This document shows positions 46,561-56,094 of a stretch of 64,000 bases of DNA, one piece after another. This DNA is from Ctenosaura bakeri (lineage: Eukaryota > Chordata > Lepidosauria > Squamata > Iguanidae). Under the pieces are notes generated by a model, which searched no databases, was not told where the DNA came from, and was given only the letters and a program-made list of their open reading frames with translations. Made by a program: the position numbers and the translations under genes. The stretch lies in assembly GCA_948474755.1 (NCBI GenBank), contig CAOLHI010000562.1, forward strand, positions 248,001-312,000, given 5' to 3'. The stretch's first letter is position 1; every line of letters starts with the position of its first letter.

Positions 46561-47745
46561 CCTTGTTCCAGGTAGATTTGGCCAATACGCACCCAAAATA
46601 CAGCGCAGAGGAAGATCAGATGGCAATTGAGTCCTTAGGAGCTCAAAAGACTCCCTTGGGATGGTGGGAGCTACCGGATGGACGAACCTTTGTACCGCAT
46701 CGAATATCGTGGAATGTCATGCAGACAGCCCATAAAGCCACACGCCTGGGGAAGAGTGCCTTAGCAACATTGTTACAGAAGCAAGTTTTTATCAATGGAA
46801 TCCATGGGCTGTGTCAATCAGCCTCGATGAGGTGCCTTGAATGCACCAAAAATAACCCCAGACAAGGGAAGGGACCTCCTCCGGGAACCCAACTACATGG
46901 TGCTCTACCATTTGAAGCTTTGGTAGTGGACTTTACCAAGATGCCTAGGGCAGGATTTTATTGATATTTGCTGGTTTTTGTGTGCACCTTTACAGGCTGG
47001 GTGGAAGCCTACCCGACACGAACGGAAACAGCTAAAGAAGTTGTCAGAGCCCTAATGAAGGATATCATCCCGAGGCACGGATTACCCTTATCTATTGGGT
47101 TGGAAAATGGCCCCGCTTTCATTAATAAAGTGTTGCAGGGGGTGAATCATTTGCTTCGCATTCGGTGGAATCTTCATTGTGCATACCGACCCCAGAGCTC
47201 CGGACAAGTTGAAAGAATGAATCGGACCCTCAAATCTCATATAGCCAAATTATGTCAAGAAACTAAATTGAAGTGGATTGAGGTATTGCCCTTGGCTCTG
47301 TTCAGGATTCAGTGTACTCCTCACAGGGTTACCAAACTGTTCCCCTTTGAGTTAATGTATGGACGACCTCCCCAAATTTTGTCCAGGTTAAGGGGGGACA
47401 TCCAAGAGTTGGGAAATGTTAGTTTACAGCAGGAGGTTCAGGCGCTGGGCAAAGTGCTTCAATCCCAGCGGCGCCATGCTCTAGAAAATCGACCACCCCA
47501 TTCCTATTACAGAAATTCATCCCTTTCAACCTGGAGATGAAGTTTGGGTTAAGGATTGGAAAAATGACCCTCTGACTCCCCAGTGGAAAGGACCAAAAAC
47601 TGTTATTCTTTCCACCCCCACAGCTGTAAAGGTGGCTGGCATAAAACCTTGGATACATTGGACCCGAGTAAAGAGAGCAAAAGGGGGGTGGTTGGTAACT
47701 GGTGATCCTACTAACCCACTCAAGCTCACACTGAAGAAGCAGTAA
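46561..47745 (+). pseudogene. ERV integrase
   Basis: The N-terminal zinc domain has HRISWNVMQTAHKATRLGKS and SMRCLECTKNNP. The core starts with ALVVDFTK (first Asp). A TGA stop is at 46,962-46,964. The second block reads GLENGPAF where gammaretroviruses have SDNGPAF, so the second catalytic Asp is Glu. The third is intact in SSGQVERMNRTLKSHI. A frameshift near 47,520 leads into the C-terminal domain (FQPGDEVWVKDW, then TPTAVKVAGIKPWIHWTRVK) ending at about 47,745. This last domain is of the gammaretroviral GPY type. Confidence 0.88.
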
Positions 47746-47915
47746 GAAGAATCCAGGCTAGGCCTTACTACTGCCGACCGGCAAGGCAGTTCAATGTACG
47801 GCCAGACCTGCAACTGGAGACCAGAAGACTAAGGGCTAGGCTATATTGCTGCTGTCCTGGATTCAGCAGTCCTGCATACAGCCAGACCCTAGAAGATCCA
47901 AATATTACTACTAAC

Positions 47916-49105
47916 ATGTATTTTGTATTGTTATTTGTATGGTATGGATTGGCAGGCATTAATGCTCAAGGAGGGGAAGAAATAGCATCCGTTCATTTAG
48001 CTGATAATTATTGGTTGCACCTAGCAAATATCACCAGTGTGGAGTATTTCTGTTTGCCACAAGGAGTGCCTGCTAATAGACTTATTAACTCTTGCTTAAT
48101 ACCCATGTGTAGACAACCAAGTCAGATTCAGGGTAGTACTCGATATCAGGCTTCAAACTTTGGTTCATTGCAGATTGGGGGATTGTCTCTAGGTCCTTAC
48201 CTGCAACAGAGTTTACTTTATGTACCCCTATAGTAGCTGGAATCAATGCAACTTGTGCCCGAATGCTGAATTGTGCCACTAGTAATAACAAATGTAAAGT
48301 AATTCCTGGCCTCTCTGTTCCTTGCAAAGAAATACAAAATATTTCTTACATCAAGGGCATGTTCTTTTGCCCCATGGGTGGTTTTGGACCTGTGGTTCTC
48401 ACACTTGGTCATATATACCAGCCCACTTGTCAGACAATCAACCATGTTGCCTTAGCCGTTTGGTACCTGTACTTCCCCCTTGGCCGCAGAGGCAAAATCG
48501 GAAGCCCAGGGACGCACCCCTTGATGAAGACTGTGATAGTAATCTAGATTTGTATTCAGACAAAGAGAAATTAGCCCTGGTATTATCTCTGGTTGGAGTT
48601 CCTGGTTTGGCACTAGCAGATGGTCTAGAAATAAATAAATTGGCTTGTGCTTTAGTAAAGAGTATAAATGGTACATCAAAAGCACTCTCCTTGCTTAACA
48701 AGGAATTACGAGATTTAAGAAATGTCATACTAGAAAATCGGGCTGGCATAGACTATCTCTTTCTTCTTCATCATGTGGGGTGTGAAGTTCATCAAAAATT
48801 GTGTTGTTTCAATTTGACAGATAATAGTAATGCAGTAGAAAGGCAGATCCATAAGCTACATAATGTAGTGGAGGGCATAACCATAGGCCAATATAACTGG
48901 TTCGATTGGGTTACGTCTTGGCTCCCAGACCTCCATTAGGTCAAAGCAATCTTTGTGCTTATGTTTCCTATACTATTAATGATCCTATTATTGTGCTTAT
49001 GTGTTCCTTGCCTCGTGCGGGGTCTAAGCAACCTGTCACAGGCTGCCTCCAGTAAAACTGCTGCTTTATATGCCTTAATGGCCCAGCAAGATGTTACTTT
49101 GTAGT
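47916..49105 (+). pseudogene. ERV envelope, short SU and avian-type TM
   Basis: It starts MYFVLLFVWYGLAG, a signal-peptide-like segment. The surface part is short (about 190 codons) and crosses stops and two frame changes near 48,235 and 48,480. The TM part (about 48,545-48,939) has a hydrophobic fusion-peptide-like segment (LALVLSLVGVPGLALADG), a heptad region and ILENRAGIDYLFLL followed by C-x6-CC (CEVHQKLCC) and FNLTDNS. The FNL(S/T)D continuation resembles alpharetroviruses (ASLV). A stop at 48,937-48,939 precedes the membrane anchor (FVLMFPILLMILLLCLC) and a short tail ending at about 49,103. Confidence 0.82.
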
Positions 49106-49146
49106 ATGTACTGCAAAATGCTATAATTGTGAGAAAATATGCATTT

Positions 49147-49157
49147 AAGGGGGGAAA
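49147..49157 (+). promoter_or_regulatory. ERV polypurine tract
   Basis: AAGGGGGGAAA directly before the 3' LTR, the primer for plus-strand synthesis. Confidence 0.9.
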
Positions 49158-49373
49158 TGTAGTAGCTTTGTTCATAAAGTAGAATTTTAGAAATGTCTAA
49201 GCAATGAAGAGACAGCTTAAAGTGGGTGAAATGTCAAGGAATTGCAGTTTACTGTGTTAGTTGGAGATAAGCGAAGTTTCCTGCTACTGGGAACGAAGGT
49301 TAGGACGTGCAGAGTACCAGAGTGTGACTTTCTGGAATGTCAACAGGACCTTGTAAGGGAGGAGTTGGAAATG
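49158..49373 (+). repeat. ERV 3' LTR, truncated
   Basis: It matches the first 216 bp of the 5' LTR, then breaks off at GGAAATG where the sushi-type LTR begins (TGTCAGG). The rest of the LTR does not reappear downstream. Confidence 0.92.
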
Positions 49374-49983
49374 TGTCAGGGGCATGGGCCCAGCTGGGCC
49401 TGTCGCTGCCCCTGAGGCCGCTGCGGCTGAGGGGCCTTGTCTGGAGGCCGACGCGGCCGACGGCTCGGGCCTGGCGGCCATGGGAGAGGCTGCTGGGCCT
49501 GGAGCCACCTACCTAGAGGCTGCAGGCCCCGGGCCTGCTCCCGGGGCTCCGCCCACTCGCGGCCCCGATCTGCGGGAGGCCTGGGAGTCTGCCTACGGTC
49601 CCGATACAGAGGAGGCAACGGGCAGAGAGCTCGCAGCTGTGAGGCACAGCCCAGCTGCGAGCCCTCAGCCACATGGCCATGCCTGATTGGTCGGCCCTCA
49701 GCCACATGGCCAAGCCTGATTGGTCGGCGCCTGGCTTGGAGGGCTATTTGAGGCAGGCGCCGGGCTGTGGAAGGCACGGAGCAACAACTGTTGGTCAACT
49801 GTGGTCCTGCTGTCCGTGCCTTGTTCTTGCCCTCGCCTGAAACCAGTCCTCCTGTTCACCTTAGTGAAGTAACCTGCCTTATGTACTTTAACAGCCTGTG
49901 TTTATTTCTGTTAAGACTGCACTAAAGCCCTGCAACTCTAACCAGCTCCCCTGCCTCTGCCTGACCACCGCCTGGCACTGACA
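49374..49983 (+). repeat. LTR of a Tf1/sushi-type retrotransposon
   Basis: The 610-bp GC-rich LTR starts TGTCAGGGGCATGGG and ends GGCACTGACA. Two tandem 33-bp units (49,661-49,726) each carry an inverted CCAAT box (ATTGG at 49,686 and 49,719). A TATA-like GGCTATTTGAGG lies at about 49,742. The predicted RNA start is at 49,776, because ACGGAGCAACAA (49,776-49,787) is exactly complementary to the primer site behind the LTR. This fits self-priming elements of the Tf1/sushi group. Confidence 0.78.
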
Positions 49984-49985
49984 GA

Positions 49986-49997
49986 TTGTTGCTCCGT
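49986..49997 (+). promoter_or_regulatory. Self-primer binding site of the sushi-type element
   Basis: TTGTTGCTCCGT lies 2 bp after the LTR end. It is the exact 12-base reverse complement of 49,776-49,787 in the LTR, and the pairing stops at mismatches on both sides. No usual TGG start for a tRNA primer is present. Confidence 0.78.
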
Positions 49998-50011
49998 CAC
50001 AGTCAGGCAGC

Positions 50012-50086
50012 ATGGATGGGGAGAACGCGGCCCTGCAGGCCCAGCTGGCTGCTCAGGCCCAAGAGAACCAAGGGCTTGTTCACTTC
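50012..50086 (+). pseudogene. Start of sushi-type gag, truncated
   Basis: ATG at 50,012 opens MDGENAALQAQLAAQAQENQ, a short polar, alanine/glutamine-rich helical start like other Ty3/gypsy (sushi/Mart-type) Gag proteins. After about 25 codons the sequence changes to unrelated A/T-rich DNA, so the rest of the element is deleted. Confidence 0.65.
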
Positions 50087-51230
50087 CTAATTTTCATGAA
50101 TTACTGAAAATGCTATTCAAATGCAGGGGTAGCTGTGCTGAACATAAAACAAGTTCAAAAGTCTACGCTACCTTTATTAGGTCAACCACAACTGCAAAAA
50201 ATCTTGGCTAGCCTTCAAAAATAGTGTTTTCTTTATCATGCTAAGATGCTTTTTGTGGTAGACAGCAGTATTACCACTATATGGACTTTGAAAATGCTGT
50301 TTTCACCTCAGTCATCAATAAGGACTGAACTCTGAGTTTAAATATTTACTGGATACTGTTCCCAGCTGAAATGCTTTTGGTAAATTACACTAATGTAATG
50401 GTCCTTTACATTAGATTAATGAATTTCTACCTGGGCTGCTCAGCTGCAAACCAGGAAGGCATATTTATCGTGGTCAAGAAGAGATGGCTTGTGGGAAAGA
50501 TGCTACAGAAAAATGATTTTGAAAGTCAGCCTTCTAAGCACTTTAAACTCCAATGATCGCTCCCACATCACAAGGCCAGCATTAGAGTGATGGGCAGCTT
50601 GGAGCGGGCAATCTTCCTTTCCTGATGGCAGCCACAACCAATTTGTTTTTCATTACAGCCATGGCCTTTTATTTGTGCTGCTGATGGGCCACTGGCACAG
50701 ACACATAAAAGGCTCTGCTTTTTTGTGTCATACTAATACTTTCCCCCCAATATTCTGTTTGTTGTTGTTAAGTGGTTCTATGATGTACTGTACATAATTT
50801 CTAGCACTTTGGGGGTCCTAAGGCACAGAATAGTGCAATACTGTATACAGCCTAAAACAAAGTACAATAAATAAATATCAGTTGTATTTCTGTAAATACA
50901 TAATTCATCCCTTCTGTCTGGCCAATCCAAGGCTGACCCATGATTCCCACAGAAAATAATTTTAAGAAGGAGTCAGTCTAACAATTAGCTAGCTTACAGC
51001 ACCAAAATGTGTAACTTTATGTTACACTGCAATTTCATTTGTAATGATAAATTCATATGGAAAAGTGGCAGCCCTCTCCTAAGGAGGTTTTTTTTCTGAT
51101 TGCTTCATCATGTTCTTAGAGCATCTTGGAGTTTATGTTCCTCTCTGTGTTTCCAAAGCTATAGAATTATATAATATGTTATATAATCTTGATTAGATTG
51201 AGCTGTTAGATGACATGTTGTCATGCAATG
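50087..51230. other. No gene; possible DNA-repeat fragment at left end
   Basis: At about 50,121-50,200 GGGTAGCTGTGCTGAAC and AGTCTACGCTACCTTTA recall a widespread amniote repeat (GGTAGCCGTGTTAG..AGTCCAGTGGCACC), but the match is loose. The rest is unassigned. Confidence 0.35.
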
Positions 51231-51976
51231 CGAGAAGAACTAAGTTGCAAGTAAGGGTGAAAAATTTACCACTTATAATCAATGACAAACCTCTTAAAGA
51301 ATGAGATAAAGAAATACAATGATTTATATGGAATGGAAAAAAGCCCAGGATAAAATATAATTATTTGAAAGATGCCAAAGAAAGGGGGACTCAATTTACC
51401 CAACCTGAAACTGTATTATCATGCGAGCTGTCTACATCAGCTATCTGAGTGAATTCTCTTAAAAAATACCAGATTGCTCCAGTTAGGAGGAGATGAACTC
51501 CCCTTCAGATAGCGCACTTATCTTATGTATGATAAAGTTAAAATTAATAAACAGTTCAACAACCACTTCATACAAAAATTGCTCTTAAAGTTGTGGAATA
51601 AATATAAATTCAAGCTGAACGCTAAAGTCCCATTATAGACCTCACTGCACAAAGCTTTCTACAGAAGAGAGAAACCCAGGTTAGATGACAGATAACTTAC
51701 AAAGATCTATTGAATATAAATGGCCAAAAACCCACCCAAAATCAAAAGAAGAATTAGCTAACCATGGAATAACTTCATATTGGTTGCTCCATAGAAAATT
51801 AGCAGAGAAATATAAAATAAATAAGAAATTGAAAGGCATAGAAACAAGACAGACTGAGTTTGACAAAATTCTAAATCCTAATATAGATCACCAAATGGGA
51901 AAGATACATAAATTTTTGCTAAAATTAGATCTGGAGCAAGAATATTATTAGGTGGGCTCAAAATGTAACAACAGAG

Positions 51977-53235
51977 GCCCTTTCGGAATGGCATTTGCCA
52001 TGCAAAAGAGCCTCTGGAGTGTCACGCAATTGCAAGGAGCCATCCACATGACATCCTCGCAATTGCATGATGCTGACGGGGCCGGAAGGCACCAATCACA
52101 CACTATTTCATTTTCAGCTTGTAGCCAAAAATGGTGCGCAATTGCACATCACTCCAGGACCCCACGTGCACTTACTGTGTGTGCAGAGCCTCCAGAGCTG
52201 CGGTGCTTGTGCTTCATGCCCCAGTGCAGCCTGGGAAAATCCCAGCTGCACTGCGGAAGGAAGAGGTGGAGCCCTTATGTTGCCTGCTGACCAGCAGACA
52301 GCAGCTGCAGAACCGAAGCAGCAGGGACGTGAGAGCCTCTCACAAGAGGCTGTGTTACCCTGTTTCTTGGGGGTCCTGGGAAGGATGCTCAAATATCCAA
52401 CTATTGGGGAAATTAACTAGAGCAGACTCAAAGGCTAGCTAGAGGCAGGGTAACCCAGCAGGATCTTTTGCCCAATGTATACGGGGTCAGACCAGTGAGC
52501 CAAACAAATTCAGGGTAAACCAATTAATGTTTTATTGAAAAGTAAACAAATAAGACAAACAAACACACCACTAACTAAATAAAAAATAGGAAAATGGAAA
52601 TGAATTTTAGGAATAGGTAATACGACACCTGATCACGTAGTCCTGAACAGCTGAAGAAAATGAGACTTAGTAAGATTCCTCGGGGAGCTCGCTATACAGA
52701 CTGGCAGCAAAGCGGGGTGAAACTCAAAAGGCAGCTCTCCCAACTATCAGAACTAGGGGTTTTTATAACAGAAAATGTGTCTGCGATCCATGTCATAAAC
52801 TTTGAGAACAAAGTTAGCTTTGAAATGCACCAAAAGGCTTAGAAGTGGATCAAAACATCCGTGGTGGATCAATCATGCAGCCCAAGTGCCAATCGATGGG
52901 TACTTATTATGGTCTTGTTATTTATGGGCGCGAATCAGGCATCTTGTGAGATAAAAGGAATAGATCGGTCAGATCCCGGAACAACAACCAAGGCTTTGAA
53001 GTGCCTGCCTGAGAGAGGGGAAGCTGGAATTCCTGCCATAAAACAGCTGCTCCTTGTGTTTGTGTTTCCTGGGGACCCTTGCAAATACATGAGGCAGGGT
53101 GCCATGGAAAGGTCAAATTATTTGATATCACAAAGGGATATCTAGTGCTATCAAAGTTTATGCCTAAATCACAGTTACAGCTGCTCGCACGATCCCATAA
53201 TCCCAGCGCCAAGAAAAGGTAAGTTGTGGAAGGGC
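51977..53235 (-). mobile_element. Inverted-repeat DNA element, GCCCTTT family, copy 4, split by LTR G
   Basis: Ends are GCCCTTTCGGAATGG and AGTTGTGGAAGGGC. It is flanked by CAGAG on both sides (51,972-51,976 and 53,236-53,240), an exact 5-bp duplication in L1 sequence. The right end reversed (GCCCTTCCACAACTTACC) matches the left end of copy 1. A hairpin near the left end has GCAATTGC in both arms (about 52,028 and 52,059). Inner arms CATTTTCAGCTT/AGCCAAAAATG lie at about 52,109-52,133. Confidence 0.78.
52353..53179 (-). mobile_element. Solo LTR G
   Basis: The 827-bp copy runs from TGTTACCCTGTTTCTTGGG to ATCACAGTTACA. It is flanked by GCTG on both sides (52,349-52,352 and 53,180-53,183), an exact 4-bp duplication. 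It is more diverged than A, C and F. It lies inside a DNA element that lies inside an L1. Confidence 0.87.
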
Positions 53236-54613
53236 CAGAGATACAGCTTGAAAATTGGGAGAGTTCTTTGAACAACACTTTAAAATATGTGAAGCCAATA
53301 TCTTTGAGAGAGAACTATTTTAAAATGCTCCATAGGTGGTATCTCTCTCCTGTTCAAATAGCTAAAATGACAAGTAATAGCCAGATTAAATGTTGGAGGT
53401 GTGATGAAAAAGGATCCTTTTTCCACATGTGGTGGAGATGTAAACACATAAAGAAATTCTGGAAAAATATCCATGATATAATTACAATGATACTACTAAC
53501 TAAATATCCAATGCAGCCACAACTCTATTTACTAAATATGATTGAGGACATACACAAATTAAGAAATTAGATAAACATGTGAAAAAAGATCTATTGTATA
53601 TGATAACAGCAGCCTGGCTAACTGTAGCTCAATACTGGAAATCCACCACTATGCTAAATGTAGAGGATTGGTTGTTGAAACTATATGATATGGCTGAAAT
53701 AGATAGACTGACATTGATGCTGTCGAATCAAAAAGACATATTGTGATGTATGGAAGATAGTGGCACCCCTGCGGGAGAAACAATGGGGAGAACTAGCTAT
53801 GGTGGGAGTATTAAACTGTTAAATATACTGGATATGTTGAAAAGATTAATTTTTACCTCAATCTTTATTGCAAATTAATATTATAAGAAATTCTTGATCA
53901 GCATTTAGATATTTCAGATGTGTTAAACTTTTATGTAAAAATGTAAGAATTGTTAGGTAATATATGCCAATATAGTTACTTTAGATTTAAAATAAGGGAA
54001 CTACCAAGATTGAAAGTAGAGAATTAAGTTATATATGATTTAATTACAACACAGAAGCTAAATAAGAAGGAAGCACCCAACACTTCTGTAGATAGATGAT
54101 TAAGTTAGGGACAGAGGAATTATATTGTGTATTATTTTTAATGTATTAAATGTATTGGATTTATGTTAAAAGCTTGATCATAGTTTTTTTTTCTTTTTGG
54201 ATTTTAATTCATGTGACTAAATAAAAATATTTTAAAAAATAAAATAAAAGGTGGCGTCCAGACAGTCCAAAATCCTATGTGCTTTCGATAAGCAGATGTA
54301 TTTGTTAGGATGTGTGGCTCCTGTCATAATATATTTTCTGGATGTGTATTAGAATATGTAAGGTAGTGTTTCTAGGGAAATGCTAGTTAGTTAGAGTGTT
54401 ACATAATATCAAAGGGCATTGTATCTGTTTAAAGTTTGCGTGTGTAATCCAAAGTATCAAATGGCTAATTGCTTTATTGCTCCCTGTGACCATGTATCCA
54501 GGAAAGAGGGAGAAGATCAAAGACCAAAAGGTGTTGTGAGAGCTGGAAAGGCTCAGTTTTAAGAGACAAGAAACATGTTCTTACCTGAAGGATGAAAGAT
54601 GGTGAACAACTGA

Positions 54614-55903
54614 TGTTACCCCAAAACATGGGTGATTCATGGGTCCACTTGTGATGCCAGAGCCTCCATGAAACAGGGGGGAATATTAGCTCAAAGAAGA
54701 GGCCTGCAAGAGAGGGATAATCTTACAGGATCTATTACACCTGTGTATACCAGTACTAATGTAGGGAAAAATCAGCCAGAGATTCAAAAGTAAGTGTGTT
54801 TGTTTTATTGGGGGAATTGTTATCCTGATTTCTGCGGTCCTGTGGGGGACACCTCAATGTGCTCCAATCAATGGGGAATGAAAGCTAGCCAGAGCACAAG
54901 CAATGGCAATACAAGAGGCAGGGCAACCTAGCAAGATCTTCTAACTCATTTTTTATGGGCTCAGACTGAGCCAAAAACCAAGCAAAATTGTCTAATAAAA
55001 TGATTTTATTTAAAATTAAAGACTTGTGCACGTTTGCACTCACATAAGAGGTATTTAGAATTTTAAAAAAAAACATTAAATTGTAGACCCCAGGAGAGGG
55101 CTAACTACCACAGTAACAGAATTAATAATTGCACACACACAAGATCCAAACAGTGTTGCAATCACACAAGGCTAACTGAAGGAAAAGGGAGGAAAGGTTT
55201 GGCTAGTGAGAGTTTAGGGCAATGTGGGTGATATGTACCTCTCCAAAAGTGAAGAGCTGAAGTGCTGTGGCTCAGACCAAGGGTCCAAGGGTAATAGCAG
55301 AACAGGAACTGGAGCAGCAGAGTTATGGCCAGTATGCCAGAAGTTATCTGGCTCAGAGTCAGGATTTAAACACTTTTTCTGCTCTGAGGGGTAAGATGTT
55401 AATGGCTCTCTGGCAAAGCAGACAATGAGGTCCAGAGAATGGACAATAGAGTCCAGAATGAACTAATGGCCTTAGTATTAGATGACAAAGTGACTGATGG
55501 GAGTTGTGATAGCTCCTTAATGGTGGAACAAGTGAGGGGACAAAAGGAGAAGTTCAATGGACAAAGGGAGAAGGTCACAGACAACCAGTCACTCTGTGGA
55601 AGCAGTTTCAAGAGCTATTGTTTCTAAAGCTCGAGTTGTTGAGGGATATCTACATGCCTATTATATCCAGAGTTTTCCTGACTATGACCTAGCCATACCC
55701 TGAGGTCTCAACCTGACCTAGTTTTGCAATGCACATGTGCAGCCAGTTCCTTTTTGTCAGCAAGCTCCCAGTCATAGCAGGATAATTTATATTTCATCCC
55801 AATTAAGTATTTTTCTAATGAAACCATATCATGGAGCAGGGATGTACAGTCTGATAATACTGAGATCCTGGGAAATGTCTAAAGGATGTGGGGTGATGTT
55901 TAA
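54614..55903 (-). mobile_element. Middle LTR, older relative of LTR B
   Basis: Starts TGTTACCCCAAAACATGGG and ends near GGGTGATGTTTAA. It is flanked by CTGA on both sides (54,610-54,613 and 55,904-55,907). Without LTR H it is 985 bp, close to the 980 bp of LTR B. It shares B-like blocks (AAAGGGAGGAAAGG with AAAGGGAGGAAAAA, CACACAAGATCC with AAGATACACAC). The final CA would have decayed to AA. Confidence 0.55.
54818..55118 (-). mobile_element. Solo LTR H, internally deleted
   Basis: The 301-bp copy starts TGTTATCCTGATTTCTGCGG and ends CACAGTAACA. It is flanked by GAAT on both sides (54,814-54,817 and 55,119-55,122). The left half matches LTR B. An A-rich joint near 55,060-55,078 marks a deletion of the middle. 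It lies inside the middle LTR. Confidence 0.82.
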
Positions 55904-56094
55904 CTGATTATCCTCCACAATCACAGCTGTACATGCCTAAATTTGTAAGCAAAGGTATAAAACCTGTAAACGTCATGTATGCTTCAACTCAGCAGCTTCA
56001 GAGGAAGTGGGCTATGTTGCTTGTTCGCCACAAATAAACACCACTGTCTACCTCAGAGTGGAGTTTGTGGACTGTAAGTTATTAGGGCACGACA

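Larger units (their letters stand above)
42633..49373 (+). mobile_element. Endogenous retrovirus, class I, tRNA-His primer site
   Basis: Order: 5' LTR (42,633-43,035), primer-binding site, leader, MA part of gag, a CR1 insertion in place of most of gag, protease, RT, RNase H, integrase, env, polypurine tract and a 3' LTR cut off after 216 bp. Gag MA, pol and the integrase C-terminal domain are gammaretrovirus-like. The env TM has an ASLV-like cysteine motif. The 4 bp before the LTR are TGAG. The matching right-hand copy is lost with the 3' LTR end. Several stops and frameshifts make it non-functional. Confidence 0.92.
51231..54250 (+). mobile_element. L1 LINE, ORF2 C-terminal part to poly(A), with nested elements
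   Basis: A + strand frame with stops reads IQFIWNGKKPRIKYNYLKDA-like (51,310-51,370) and LNLKLYYHASCLHQL-like L1 blocks, then 51,685-51,951 (KLKGIETRQTEFDKIL). After the nested elements it resumes at 53,241 with LKYVKPISLRENYFKMLHRW and the L1 cysteine motif CWRCDEKGSFFHMWWRC (about 53,392-53,442). The 3' UTR ends with AATAAAAATATTTTAAAAAA at about 54,219-54,249. It may be the same insertion as the L1 at 41.0-42.6 kb or a separate one. Confidence 0.85.
54322..56094 (+). mobile_element. Outer LTR of a three-layer nest
   Basis: Left part 54,322-54,613 starts TGTCATAATATATTTTC. Right part 55,908-56,094 has GGTATAAAACC (about 55,956), AATAAA (about 56,034) and ends GGGCACGACA. Together they make about 478 bp, a plausible LTR in + orientation. 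No matching target duplication was found (CTCC left, ATAT right), so the borders are tentative. Confidence 0.5.

Noticed and set aside
49284..49798. Frames of 74-140 codons in GC-rich DNA
   Set aside because: They lie in the promoter/LTR of the sushi-type element and overlap on both strands.
55439..55627. 62-codon open frame
   Set aside because: Lies within the middle LTR, with no domain.
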